From: Macrocystis pyrifera | Lineage: Eukaryota > Sar > Phaeophyceae > Laminariales > Laminariaceae | NCBI GenBank assembly: GCA_031763025.1 | Contig: JASSKH010000006.1 | Location: 12,087,979-12,151,978 of the forward strand | Reading direction: 5' to 3' | Length of the DNA stretch: 64,000 nucleotides | Shown: positions 12,047 to 23,334 of the stretch, piece by piece | Numbering within the stretch: the stretch's first letter is position 1 | How the letters are laid out: every line of letters starts with the position of its first letter | Position numbers and translations under genes: made by a program | The notes under the pieces: model-generated | Seen by the model: only the letters and a program-made list of their open reading frames with translations | What the model was told of the DNA's origin: nothing | The model's database searches: none

Positions 12047-15000
12047 GTCACCATCATCGTCAACATCACCACCATCACCATCATTACCATCATCATCATC
12101 ATCATCATGTACACACGGTAAAAAAAAGGTGTTGAAATCGCAAATTGGTGCGATCGTTTTTCAGCGCTGGTTTCTTCTCAACAGCGGTGCAAGGGTGCGC
12201 TCTAAAACCCGAATTATTACACTTTCGGAAAGCTCTCGACCACATCTTTCCGAACTAAAAAACACACACACACACCTCGTTCGGCATAGGAAACCTTCCC
12301 GCTGTGGGAAAAAATCGAGCGCTGCTAAAACGAGCGCACGCCCGAGCGAATTGGACGCTCTCCTACCGTATGTAGTGATCTTGATATCTCCACAGGAAGA
12401 CAGACCCGATTCGAGGGTTCCATCTGCACTGCCTAGATCAATTTTTCCGTGTGGGATGTGTATTGACACAGATCTTGCGCACATGGATGAGATCTGTTAT
12501 GATACGGATCTTGCACAATATCTCATACCGGCAACTGAAAAAAATATCCAAGATGGATTTCAAGAATAGATCGCGGCCTGTCCTGATGTGTGCAATTTTC
12601 ACTTACCCCTGCCCACTTCTTCTCTCCGCCGAAGAGGCCAGCCGACGCGGGCGGTGTGGCTACGGCAAGTCCTGCCAGGACCGCCACACCTGTTCGCAGC
12701 GAGGGGAAGAGGCGTTATGTTAGGAGGGGGCGTACTCATTTGTTGCTTGCCTTAGTATTTTCACCATTCACCACGCGTCCCTTTCGAGACAGAGCGGGGG
12801 GATAGTGGGATGCGCACCAGCATGTCCACTTCACGGCAACAACACGATTGCATAATCTTTTCCATCAACATCCACGTCAACATCGAGACCCATAGCAAAC
12901 ACAATATCTAAATTCGTACCGACACCTGTAACAACATTCAGGTCAGGAAAAAGGTCAACACACACCAGACGGATGGCGCACACAACTGTATCAACCCCCA
13001 TGTTCACTTCCATACTTGGTCTAAGCATCCATATCAAAATGCAAGAATCCAGACCGATATAAAAAGACACCATGGCCAAAACAACAACAACGCCCATACG
13101 TACCAACATGGACTTTTGACGTCCACATTTTTTACCCGCAGGTGTTTCCTGTGCAGACAAGTGTCACTGCATTCGCGCGGGACTGTCTGTCCCCAGAGGA
13201 TACGCGAGACACACACTACGATTTTGACAACGATCGCTTGTCGTGCAGAGTCGAGAGGATCAAGAGGATTACGACGCTGCCGGTGGCGTACGATCGGTTT
13301 CACACTGATTTCAAATCGGTTTCAAATCGGTTCCAAAAGGTTCCAAATCGGCTAAACCAGGGGTGGTTTTAAAAAGTTAAGATTGAGGTCTGAAACTAAT
13401 GTTAAAAAACCGTTTTCAAATCCGGATTGGTTTCAAGCGGTGTGGAACCGGTTTCAGATCAGCTTTAACAATCGGTTTCACCCAAACATTTCGAGTCGGT
13501 TTCAATCTGCTTCAAACCGTCTTTGACACCAACACGTTTCGAGCCGCACGCCTCGACGGGAGTCCAATTCGTTTACTTGGAGGACCGGTGCGTGCCGGGC
13601 CGTGGGGAAGGATGGCAAACATAACAAACAACAACAAGCATCAACGACAACCACAACAACCAAACCAACAACAGCAGAACCCGTCCAATATCGAAAACCA
13701 CAAAAACAGAGCCTATCCGGGCGCCCCCGCCCGGTCATCGGAGAGAGGACAAGGGTGCGCTTGTTTTGATTGTTGCCTTTTCCCGCTTATAGAGCTAACG
13801 CTGCTGCTTCCGTTTCTTGGCGTCTTGCAAACGGGGAAATAGCCGCCAAAAGACCCTCCCACCGACCGACCAACCCACCGACCGACCTGCGACGCTGTTT
13901 ACCGATCTACCGACCGACGGCCTGTTTTGCCACTTGGCACAGCTTCGACAAAATGGATGACATGTACTAACCTCGATCGCACTTCTCCATGCGGGGACAA
14001 ACCGCGTGGAGAAGGACAATTTTCTATGTGCGTGTACGCTGCGGTTGTAAAAGGGTTAAATCCGACCGCCTGGGGAAATTGTCGCAGTCAAGACGAAACG
14101 AGCAGTTAAAGTAGTGTTGGTTCAACGCCCCGGAGAGACCATGATCTAGATTATCTAGTAGTACTTCCGCACCTGCCGTTGTGAGTGGTTGTGCATCTGC
14201 CTTATAGGGATGATAGATTCAAACCAACAAATATGTACAAGATTACCTACAGATAGATCATGATCTAGATCATCTACGGTGCCGCACCTGCCGTTATGAG
14301 ATTGTGCAGGATCTGCCTTATAGGGAAGAAGATCCAACCAAGAAACATGTACTAGATCATCTACAGATAGATCATGATCTAGATCATCTACTGTAGTTCC
14401 TCACCTGCCGTTGTGAGAGGTAGTAGTGCAGGATCTGCCCTATAGGGCAGATATATCCAACCCAGGAAACATGTGCTAGGTCATGTAGATTTTACGGGTC
14501 CCACTCGGCAGCATGAGCTAGCCATACGTAGGAGATCGGGCATGGATATGCCTTTGAGAGATCTAGATCATGAAGTGGGAATCGATCATCTGCTCGACGT
14601 GCGGTTGATTCGGTCATCAATCGTTTTGTGGGGTCGGTACTGGCAGCCAGTACTGGAGCTACTGGCCTATTCGTACCGCTGGGCGCATTGCACAGCGCAG
14701 ACGAACAGCAAGCGACGAGTGGTTGGTATGATACTACAATACAGCAGTTTTGACACCCAACACACCAGGTATATAGTTATCTCGTTACCGCGCCGCGCAA
14801 CAACTTCTACGTTTAAATTATTAGCCCCTTTCGAAAAAACCCGAGAGGGAAAAAAATCCAAAACTTTCAAGACTACGTACAACATCGGCCGCCCACAGCA
14901 GCCCGGGCCACTGTACGTACGTACTGGGGCGGTTTACCGTATCAAACTATCACACCTGGGTGATAACATGTCACACCCCCTTGGACGATTTTCAAACCTG

Positions 15001-18000
15001 TTTTTCTCGACAATGAGGAGAGTGCATCCATGGGGAGACCTTGACGAGATTTTCTGTCAAAACCGTCGTTTTTATTTTGTGGGTCCCCCTGGTTTTGGAG
15101 AAAATCGGTCCTCAAAATTCGTCCCAGGGTAGGGGGTTGTTATCACCCGTGTGATATACGGCAGGCGACGTGCCCGAAGTGTAACGTAGGGAGGCGTATA
15201 TACGTCACGCGCGGAGCATGACGCAGCATAATGATCACTTTCGAATAACAATACCCACTCGTGGGGCAGATCGCTGACCCTTACAGCACTACCGCTTGAT
15301 AAACCTACCAGGCTATACGAGTACCAGCTAGAAATAAGTGCAGTATATTGAAGCGCACTTTTCTTTTTCGTGGTCGCTTCCATTGGGTCCCAAATTGTTC
15401 ACACCTCGGACAGATCAGACAGCTCAGACAGATGAGACGGATCAGACACATCAGACAGATCACCGATTCCCGCTTTATGGTTTGTGTGTGGGTCCAGGTC
15501 TTTCAGGACAGATACCGTAGCTTCCTGATCTGTGCGACCTACATACGTGACTCATGTTGCCGGGTGGAAGCCGTACAACCTGCTCATGGTCTAGAGCAAT
15601 TTTCCTGCGCTGGGTCTGTACTACACAATATCCCGCACAACAACTCATGACGGCAGGTTAATAACTAGATGATCTATCTGTAGATGATATATCTGTACAT
15701 TAACCATATGTAGATGATATATCTGTACACGATCTATCAGTCCGACTTGCGCAGAAGTTTGATTTGACGTCTGAGCCAGTTTTTAGCGTTTTCACGTTAC
15801 GCGTGTTATGCGTGTACGAGGCATACCAGGTACATGACACTGCTGTACGCTGTAGGATGAATTTTATACTGGTGTACCCTGCGTACTGCTGCTTCGGCTT
15901 CTGCTGGTACTGCTCAGCTGTGCAACGATAATGCTATTAATAGAACTACTTATAGATATCTCAACCTCTGAGCGTGCTCGGTTGGTACATCCCTGGTCTC
16001 TCAGAGCTCCCACTTGGGAATCGCCTCCGTTTATTACTTGCCGACCGTTCCAGCGAGTCTTTGTTTTCTCCATTTCTCGTCGTACTTTCAGTCCTTCTTT
16101 CCTTTTTTCTTCTTTCGTTTCGTGTGCGTGCGTGTACTCCGAGCACGGTTGCGCGGGCGAACCCGGCACCGTCGCGGGTGTTAGCGGATGCTGGCGAGTA
16201 GAGGGGGAGTTGCAAGGAGCGCGGTCGCCGCTTTCGTGCCTAGGCGTCGCGTGTGCCTCGAGACACGAGGGATGCATCAATAGGCTCTGTCTGGCCTCCA
16301 TTTGTGATTTTGGACAGAGTACGTACGAGTACTTAAGGGTCGTTCGGGATTGTAAGATAATATTCAAGCGGTGCCTATTTTTGCGACCGGGCTGAGAGTC
16401 ACAAGAGGGAGGTACCCCGAATGAGCACCAACATTGTCGAGCTTGCGTCGAGGTCCACGGTGAGCACCGGGTTCCACGCGAGGCGAGCGGCGGGGCTCAC
16501 TGTGGAAGAGAGGGAGGGAAGCTTTACCCGGACTGAATCGGTGGCGAGATGGTCGCGAGAGGGGGCGGGCGGCGTACGAGGCTGAGAGAGAAGCTCTGCT
16601 GTAAGATTTTTTCTTTTTTTTTCCATTTTTTTCTTTTTTTTGACTGGTGCAAGGTGTTCCACTCAAGTAGTAAATTATTACACGAAAGGGGACGGGGATT
16701 TTTCTTCTTTTAGAAATTTTCGGTTTCATTTTCATTGTTTTTGCTGTGTTGCTGTGCCGTTCTGTGCTTTATCTTTCGTACATACGACGAGTACACAGAC
16801 ACAGAGCGTATCGAAAGAAGAAAATAAGTACCCTACCTGGGGTACGTACGTATGTACGACGTGTGAGCGAGCGTAGCGGAAAACCGCCCGCGACGCGAAG
16901 CATATGTGGCGTCCGAGCTGTTTTCTCCTGAAGCATGGCGGCGGGACTCTTGGCATTATCAAGTTGCCAGTTTGCAGCTAACTACAAGGGCCATAAAAAA
17001 AACAATATTCAATCATGGACCTCTGTCCGCTTCGCATAATTTGATGTTTCCTACCTGAGCGAGCGTAGCGGGCGGCGTAGGCTGCCCGCGGAGCGAAGCG
17101 CCTTGTACTTCGTATGATCTGCTGGTACTGCTCAGCTGTGCAACGATAATGTTATTAATACTTGTTTTGATATTGATTTCTTCCCGTGTTGACAGCTGAC
17201 AGATGAAGCACATGTAAGATTGACCGCCGACTCTCTGAGAGAACGCAACCACGTAAAACACAACCACCTATATACCTGTGTAAAACGAACGGTTTCGACC
17301 ATGGCCTCCTGGCCCCCCTGATGCTTGGCTGCAGCTGGCGGGCAGCGGGCGTTGTTCAGCGAAGTTGCTACGTACCACCAGTACCAGCTACAGGTATTTA
17401 GCTGTTGGGACGAAAGCATAATATGATACCATACAAATGATTCGTACCTACGGGAAGAACGCACCTTGCTGGAGGAGGGCCTTCCGCGACGTCGGCTCCG
17501 CGCTCATCGCCACCGAGGCTGCTCACATGTATACCGGAATACCGCACCACGGAGCGGCAGCACAGACAACGGCAGAGCGATAACGGCTGTCACAACGTCA
17601 CAACAGGCATAAAAGGCTTCGTCCATTCGTTGTTGCGCGCAAGCGAGGGGGCAACGCCGGGAGCCTGGCACTATCGCAAGGCTGCACATGGGCCACGTGT
17701 TTAGCATAGTGGCATCATGACTTGTACCTACCTGTCTGGTACTTGGAAGCTCGAGAACAGCAGTGTTTTCTCGTGCGAGACCAAGCAGCAAAACGAGATA
17801 CCAGACAAATCGCACTTCGAGTTATTGGAAAGCTCGTGTACATACGAGTAGCTGCCAGCTGCCAGAACAGCCCCCGTAGCCTGCGATGAGGTGTGCAAAG
17901 TAACATCTCCCGAGTCATCTCGTGCTCCTACAGCAACATCGCACGAGACAAGACCAACTCCTGAGCGACGTCCGCAGGAACGTTCTGCTTCCACACAGCG

Positions 18001-18182
18001 TTCGCAGTTTTTGGGAAGGCAGATGCGTCCTCAATACACTAGCCCGTATGATCGGTCAGCTCACCGATTCCGCATCGCGACCCAGATGTCCGCGCAGGAA
18101 GGCTGGCAGCACCCGGCACGAAAGCATCGGTGGACGCCACCGAGAGGAGAGAGAGCACGGCGGCGAGGAAGGCTGACTGCAT
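5286..18182 (-). CDS. Thylakoid-lumen PSII extrinsic protein, Psb31/PsbQ-like
   Basis: Seven exons in coding order: 18182-18065, 17518-17465, 12689-12607, 10695-10576, 10068-9941, 7674-7599 and 5354-5286. They sum to 648 nt, or 215 residues, with all phases consistent. Residues 1-20 are a signal peptide (start MQSAFLAAVLSLLS, end STDA) followed by Phe21-Val-Pro, the secondary-plastid cleavage context. A Ser/Arg-rich transit region follows. SRKALLQQ at 50-57 and a hydrophobic stretch ending PPASA at 70-74 form a thylakoid signal with a Tat-like Arg-Lys pair. The mature protein is about 141 residues, helical and Lys/Asp-rich, with VFDEDTQRGTD and KLEQAFVNLNAFL near the end. Size, localisation and helical character match diatom-type Psb31 or PsbQ-like proteins, which stabilise the oxygen-evolving complex; the exact orthology is inference. 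The start was chosen from the signal peptide and ACCATG context. The gene is divergent from the Era gene. Introns are 0.45-4.8 kb and repeat-filled. The exon 5 acceptor is an unusual GAG. Confidence 0.8.
5526..5800. mobile_element. Repeat family M2 copy (GATCTAGAT-rich)
   Basis: AT-rich element carrying CATGATCTGTATGATTTAGC, then GTTGCCGGGTGGGAGCC, then a CATAGATCTTGCACAGC segment, and closing with repeated ATCTGTAGATCATGATC palindromes. It lies just outside the lumen-protein last exon, in the final intron. Confidence 0.6.
5812..6010. mobile_element. Repeat family M2, second copy
   Basis: It begins ACGTTGCCGGGAGGGAGTC, aligning to the GCCGGGTGGGAGCC block of the neighbouring copy, and continues through CAGATCTTGCTTGGAGCAC to GATCTAGATGACCTATC. 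It is a near-tandem partner of the copy at 5526-5800. Confidence 0.5.
6195..6485. mobile_element. Repeat family M2, third copy
   Basis: Contains CTCTATGATCTGTATGATG, GTTACCGAGTGGGACCCG and GTGCAGATCCTGCACAACC, followed by a GATA microsatellite (6397-6425) and TGATCTGTATGATCTGTCC. Confidence 0.5.
6932..7020. mobile_element. MITE family M3, degenerate copy
   Basis: GGAGTGCAGTCCCGTTTCTG and, inverted, ACTCAAAACGGGAGTCGC flank the family core CAGAATTTGAGTG. Both ends have drifted from the consensus CAGTCCCGTTTTGGGGAC. Confidence 0.45.
7260..7371. mobile_element. MITE family M1, diverged copy 3
   Basis: The internal AGGACCAAATATGCTT and GGGTCCTGATCACTATGGCCC match the family, but the terminal G-run and CCCCC ends have decayed. 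It lies 170 bp from lumen-protein exon 6 sequence, inside the last intron. Confidence 0.5.
7447..7577. mobile_element. MITE family M1, copy 4
   Basis: It starts ATTACGGGGGGGGGCGTATT and ends GTCCTATGTACTATGCCTCC. The AAACCTACCAGGTATATATT centre carries an 8-bp ACCAGGTA insertion relative to other copies, making this copy about 20 bp longer. Confidence 0.6.
8431..8547. mobile_element. MITE family M1, copy 5
   Basis: Well-preserved copy with CACGGGGGGGACCGTAGT at the left, AACCTATATATTTCCCTATT in the centre and an expanded C-run before GTAATA at the right. It is inserted in the CTACTCAGTCAG minisatellite. Confidence 0.8.
8608..8711. mobile_element. MITE family M1, copy 6
   Basis: Opposite orientation to copy 5: GGGGGGCCATGATAAATAGG at the left and TTTACTATGGTCCCCCATAA at the right. 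It is a second insertion in the same minisatellite, 60 bp from copy 5. Confidence 0.8.
10700..11400. repeat. Degenerate GGTAATAGG/AACAGG array
   Basis: Short words GGTAATA, GGCAACAGG, GGTAACAGG and AAGAGGTA recur through the lumen-protein third intron, ending in a clean AAGGC run near 11355-11390. No fixed period could be set by eye. Nothing coding is visible. Confidence 0.45.
11597..11823 (+). mobile_element. SINE-like family M4, full-length copy
   Basis: It begins GAGGCTGTCATCCAT and runs through CGGTTCTTAGTAGGATGCAG, CTTCATGCGACTCGC and TCGGTGAAAACCCGACGTGC to TATGATCG...ACTACGGCCAGGCATGA. The 3' flank is CA-rich and ends in CACACCCC, not a long C-run. It lies in the lumen-protein third intron, opposite to the gene. 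Confidence 0.65.
11965..12110. repeat. ATC/CAT trinucleotide microsatellite
   Basis: About 145 bp of nearly pure CAT repeats with a few CGT and CACC interruptions. It creates poly-His, poly-Ile and poly-Met open frames that are not genes. Confidence 0.95.
12147..12340. mobile_element. MITE family M6, copy 1
   Basis: Terminal inverted repeats GGTGCGATCGTTTTTCAGCG and its partner CGCTGCTAAAACGAGCGCAC. The interior ACCACATCTTTCCGAA matches the second copy at 49051-49245. Confidence 0.7.
12430..12580. mobile_element. Repeat family M2, partial copy
   Basis: ATCAATTTTTCCGTGTGGG, CAGATCTTGCGCACATGG, ATCTGTTATGATACGGATC and TTGCACAATATCTCATACC follow the family order, but the palindromic ends are missing. 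It ends about 25 bp before the exon 3 donor of the lumen-protein gene. Confidence 0.4.
12724..12806. mobile_element. Short repeat family M10, copy 1
   Basis: It starts GGGGGCGTACTCATTTGTTG and ends TTTCGAGACAGAGCGGGGGG. An inverted copy lies at 39532-39617 and a fragment at 62636-62668. It begins about 35 bp upstream (minus-strand sense) of lumen-protein exon 3. Confidence 0.6.
13300..13530. repeat. TTTCAAATCGG minisatellite
   Basis: TTTCAAATCGGTTTCAAAT words and variants (TTCCAAATCGG, TTTCAGATCAG, TTTCAATCTGC) repeat at 11-25 bp spacing. Confidence 0.6.
14140..14625. mobile_element. M2-type element with three internal 120-bp repeats
   Basis: Three tandem units start at about 14141, 14258 and 14369. 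Each has ATCATGATCTAGATCATCTA, then CACCTGCCGTTGTGAG, then GCAGGATCTGCCNTATAGGG and a CCAACC...ACATGT segment. The block closes with GGTCCCACTCGGCAGCATGA, the family's GCCGGGTGGGAGCC block in reverse. It is in the lumen-protein second intron. Confidence 0.65.
15395..15745. mobile_element. M2 copy with CAGA-rich head
   Basis: A CAGATCAGACAG microsatellite (15415-15465) leads into GTTGCCGGGTGGAAGCCG and ACAATATCCCGCACAACAAC, ending in repeated ATGATATATCTGTACA. Confidence 0.55.
15898..17165. repeat. Direct repeat pair (GCTGGTACTGCTCAGCTG)
   Basis: Nearly identical 45-bp segments beginning TGCTGGTACTGCTCAGCTGT and ending TATTAATA occur at about 15903-15945 and 17122-17160. The intervening DNA also holds two GAGCGAGCGTAGCGG words (16866 and 17059). 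These may be the flanks of a decayed element in the lumen-protein second intron. No coding was recognised between them. Confidence 0.35.
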
Positions 18183-18723
18183 GGTTGGTGTTGTGTGTGT
18201 CTGAGGAAGTGTTGCACTTTGTGGGTGTGCGAGACTTCTCGGGCTTGGGGTGGAAACGTATGTGCTCTTCTGCGTCATCATGTGTCATTCACATGAATAC
18301 ACGCTGCCGGGGATACGAAATCATTTGAATAACGCTTTCTGAACCATTCGAAACCCCTTATTTTTATCGCTTGTGAAAGGCAATGGGAAATCCTAGTCAT
18401 TCCCATTGGTGGAAAAGTTGAAAGTGCTCGTGTAGTATCTCGCTGTGCACGGTAGCACCTGCAGCAGCTGGTACGGGATGAGCTCTTCCTCATCATGTGC
18501 TCCGGTGAGTTTCCTACCTAGATCGAGCCACGGACGCACTTGAGCCCCAATATTGCCTCTCAAGAGACCCCCGACAGTTATCCGTCTGTTGGCCTCTCAC
18601 AGCCGCATGACACATGTAGACGTTGCAATGAATAACTGATGAATAGTAGTACTACCGCTGTACAACCGTACAACATTCCACCGCTCGTCTTTCACAGCAA
18701 CAGCTAAACCAGCCTAACGTACG
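18183..18723. promoter_or_regulatory. Shared divergent promoter region of two plastid-protein genes
   Basis: The 541 bp between the two start codons must hold both 5' UTRs and both promoters. No MITE or minisatellite falls in it, unlike the rest of the window. I see no canonical TATA box at a convincing distance from either ATG. Co-regulation of the photosystem II subunit and the plastid Era GTPase is inference from arrangement. Confidence 0.6.
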
Positions 18724-20374
18724 ATGCACGTGTTGTCTCAGTTGACCAAGGCCCTGGCCCTGTCTTGCCTGCTCTGCGCCTGCCGGGTGCACGGCTTCGC
18801 CTTCTCGCAAGGCCGAGTCTCGCGGAGCTGCCGGCGCGGCCGACCCGCAGTCACCAGCGCAGTTGATGTTGCTGGAGGTGCGCCTCACAGAGCGACTGCT
18901 GCTGCGGCGGCGGCGGCTCCCTACGGGGCAGCCGGGTGGCTTGCTAGCCCTGCCGGGTGAGTGGAGGCACATGGATGGCGTGGGTGGTGTAGGTTGATGC
19001 CTGGGTAGACTGGTTGTCTGTCGTCTCCGCGTGTGAAGTGGGTATCTTGTGAAGTGGGTATTGTGATGGCGTCTTTGGAGAGGAGAGGGGGTGGCGGAAC
19101 ATCCAAACGATGGCACTTACAATGAAAATGACGTCCCAAGAAACAGCGAGCTCGGAGTTGCGTTGCTTGTGGAACCACGCTCACTTTCGCACTGCAACAG
19201 CGGCTGCGGCGACAACAGCAACGGCGGCAGCTGTTAATGTTGCTTGTGGTTGTTGTGGTCTGCAATCTTGATTGACCATGTCGGTTCAACTACTATTGAT
19301 ACTTGGAATGTGCTGAAGGTGTTGTAGCATCAATGCTGTGTTTGTAATCTATGATACCACACTGCACGAACGTACTGCTGTTCTCGTATGGTTACGGCGT
19401 CGAGCGCTGGGATTGGGCGAAGAAGGATCGATGCAGGTCCTTGCGGATTGTACCTCTATTCTGTACAAGTATCGCCCGGGAACACCCGAAATGGAATCTC
19501 CAGTATTGCATTGGAACTCACTATCAGTGTAAGGGAGAAAATCGTGGTCCACAGTTCGGAATACAAAAAACAGTATTAAAATAAAAAAATAAAGCGGCGC
19601 TGAAGCGTTTCTGGCCTGTGTATTGGCCCGTTTGGGGTCCGGTTAGGGTTTTGGGTTTTAGGCCAGAGGAATTGGACAGGGTCTACGCCCGTGCCTTGAT
19701 CCCGTCAGAAACAGACGGTACCTGGTAAATATGCAATTTAATGTTGAGGGACGGGGCAGATACGAGGCTGCTGCTGTCTTCTGCCTGCCGCCGTTGCACG
19801 TACGACTGGTACATGCCACACGTGCCCGTACACACCACGTACGCACCACGGCAGTGATTCCTACGGTATGGGTTCTTATGTTGCAGCACAACCTAAAGCA
19901 CCGTCGGAGAATTTGTGCGCGTATGTTTTCACCACCTGACAACCTGTTCCCGTCTGGTACTTTGACCCCGCACTGGACCCATCCCATTTGACACCCTGCT
20001 CCCAAATAGTGGTGCAGAAATGTAGTCAGCCTTCCGCTGGAGCCGCTGGAGACCCACTTGGCACCGTGATCCCGTTTGGTATCATGTATGCCGTAGTTAT
20101 CTATAACAACTCCTGCTATCCATACAACCGTATTGAATTTACGTGCAAATCTGAACAGCCTTGCACGTACGCGTGATTTTTCCGCGTCTCCACCTGTTAA
20201 TAGCTGTCTGTGGCCTCAACTCTCAATAAATTCACGTGTGCACCAGGTAACGTTGCAGATAGTACGTTCGGCCGCCCGGCCCCGCCCATCCGAAATAAAT
20301 ATGGATTACTACAGAAGTAGCCTACTGACTACCGGGCATTCCATTAGAGTTTTGTAGCCTTGAACACGTTGTGT

Positions 20375-20425
<51 letters not shown>

Positions 20426-23297
20426 AATGCCTGAATGCCTGCTTGTCGGTTTGTCTGTCTGTCTATCTGTCTGGCTGTCTGGCTGTCTGGCGGCCTGTCA
20501 TTATTTCTCCCCCGGCCCTCCCCATCCCCTCCCTCCCACACCCCCCCCTCTCCTATGTCCCTTCGTGAACAGCAACACTCGACGAAAAGGAGGGCAGCGA
20601 ACCCCGTCGCTGCTTTCGTCAGCAAATGCCGAGGACCTAGAAATCAGCTGCAGCGATTCGGCGGACGTAGCGGACATTGACGTAAGAAACGACGCGATTG
20701 TAGAACAGGAGGAGGAGGACGAGGGAGAGGAGGTGGGGCAGAGTGAGGAGGAAGAGGAGGAGGACGAAGAAGAGGAGGGAGAGTACGATGACGACTACGA
20801 GGAGTTGCCAGAAGAGTTCGAGGAGATCAGGGGGGCGTTTTTGGATAGGCCGGGGCAGATGCTTGACCTCGACAAGATTCTGGCGGAGACGGAACACATC
20901 GACCACTCTGACATCCCCGAGGGGTTTAGGACGGGCTACGTGACCATCGTCGGGAGCCCCAACGTCGGGAAGAGCACGCTGATGAACAACATGATCGGAG
21001 ACAGGCTCTCCATCGTCACCCCGAAGGTTAGACCTACGAGAGCCGAACGGCACGCGGCAACCCATGGTCCAAGGAATTGGGGGGGGGGGGGGGGGGTTGT
21101 ACTCATTATCATGCATGGCCGTAGTCGTATGACCATAGACCCTCGCATCCCTACATTGCCGGGACGGGGGGAGGGGGGGAACTCGTGTCATGCATGGCCG
21201 TAGTCGTGTCCGGGAGGGGTTGCGTGTGCTCATGCCGTGCATGGCCGTAGTCGCATGACCATAGATCCTCACATCCCTTCAATGCCGGGACGGAGTGCGT
21301 CGGGTTTTCACCTACCCGGCAGACATTGCTTGCACCAAGCGCGAAGCGCCGTGAGGTATTGCACGGATCTTATGAGGGGGGGAAGGGGGGGCTGGGGTAC
21401 GGGGTGGTCGTTGTGGTGGTGGTAATGCTGGTAGAAGGTAGAATTGCTGGTGTGGGTGTTGGTGTTGTTGTTGCTGGTGTTGCCGTGATCGCTGTTGTTG
21501 TCTGTCGATGCAGTCGTCGTTGCCCAGTGTTGTTGTTGTCGATGCTGCTGCCGCTGCTGCAGTCGTCGTTGTCGGTGCCGCTGCCATTTTCGGGTGGGGG
21601 TTTCTACAAGCAGAGGATGGCATTCACGCGCGCGTGCGTCAACCAGCGGGGTGGCTGTGTTCATGCCTACACCTGTAGGCACCAGCCTGAACGAATGCCA
21701 CCTCTGGTTTACGGTAGTGTCGTAGCTGGAACACGGTGGTTGACACACACCCGCCCAGAGGCCTTTCGATCTCGATTTGAATCCGAGGAACTTAGAATTA
21801 TCCGCTTTTTGTTCTTCGGTTGCCGGGAAGGCTTTCGGAAGGAAGCTAGCCGTGGGCGGCGTGTGCTTGCGCTTGCTGTGGTGTCTAGTGGTGATCAACG
21901 TCCGAGTGCTCGACGAGTTTGTGGGACACGTTGTCAACCTGGTAGTCGCCACAACGTCCGTGCTGGACCTTGGCACGCCGTTCCATTGCCCCGACAACTT
22001 TTTCCTTTGTCATGGGACCGCGCCATATTTTTATTGAGCTGCTGCGCGTCTCCGTAGAACTCCGCTACCCTCGATGCCGCAGCGCGTTGATTGGTCGATT
22101 GGTGCCTCGCAAGTTTTTTTTTCGTGTGTTTCTTGCGTGTCTTGACCGGTTTAGAGCTGCAAACACAACTTTTTGGGAGAAATCACTCGGAATTAGACTG
22201 GGTTGATTTTTGCCGTGGCAAAAGTATTCATCGAGATGTCGTTGATTGATGTCGCAAAAGAGTGATTGATGATAGATTGATGATGCCGTACGTAAAGGTA
22301 GAGTGTGCCGTAGTCCGGCGCGAGTACCGGGTTGTTTTCTGCGCCAGACCGCTGTTTTCTGAGTCGTTATGGTGGTGGGCGCAATTCCTACTCGACAGGA
22401 ACCCTCCGCTCTAGCAGGAAGCCCCCCCCTCACCCCTCTTTTGTTTAACATGCTTAATGCATTTTAACGGTTTTTGGAAGACGCCTACCCCGCGCGCTGA
22501 TTGGTCCTAATTCCTATGTGCTAAATAGGCCATGACAACGCTCCTCGCCCTTCCGTTACCCCGCTGTATGGCCATACAATTACAGCCATGCATGATAACG
22601 GGTACCCCCCCCCCACCCCCTAGCCCCCACCTCGACTTGTCCTCCCCGCCATGCCCCCCCCCCCCCCAAACCCGACTCGACCCCAACCCTCCCGGCCCCC
22701 ACCTCACCCGCCCGCCCACCCAATCTAACGTTTTCAACAACATCTGATGTTTTCGTAACGTGTTTGGCGTTTTTGTCAACGTTGGGCAGGCGGGGACGAC
22801 TCGCCACCGCATCACGGGAATTATGACGGGAGACGACTTCCAGATGATTTACCAGGACACACCCGGGGTGCTCACGCCCGCGTATATGCTGCACGTGAGG
22901 CGTTGCGGGCGGAGCCAGGGGGGGAGGGATGGTTGGGCCGGGGGGGACTGGGGGAGTGGTAGTGTTGCTGTTGTTGATGATAGTGCTGCTGGTGTTGCTA
23001 TTGTTGGTCGCGGTGTTTCGTTGTTGCTGATCGTGTTATCACGGAGGCTCACGGCAAAATATATGCCCCCAGAAAAGGCTCAAGGCATCTACGCTGTTGC
23101 TGATGGTGTTATCACGGTGGCTCATGGCAAAATATATGCCCCCAGAAAAGGCTCAAGGCATCTACTTTGGTGCGTTTTATCTCAGGAACAACTACGTGAA
23201 TCGAAAACGTTGTCTGTTTCAAACACGTGGTTGGTGATAGGCTTGGGCTTTCCATCGATGCTACATTCAACTTCTTCAGAAACAGTTGAGGAAGCCT

Positions 23298-23334
<37 letters not shown>

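Noticed and set aside
11945-12121. Poly-His, poly-Ile and poly-Met open frames
   Set aside because: Pure ATC/CAT microsatellite in different frames.
13131-13282. Plus-strand exon-like segment (CGCAG then a frame reading VFPVQTSVTAFARD...)
   Set aside because: It reads like protein and has splice-like ends, but it lies antisense in the second intron of the lumen-protein gene with no partner exons. Left as unexplained.
18996-19320. Possible continuation of Era exon 1 past 18956
   Set aside because: The GTGAGT donor at 18957 and exact phase fit with the acceptor at 20572 place the exon end there; the downstream frame stops immediately.
21308-22057. Overlapping 229- and 243-codon open frames on both strands
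   Set aside because: Both come from a GTTGTTGCTG-type low-complexity tract in Era intron 2; coding on both strands at once is not credible.
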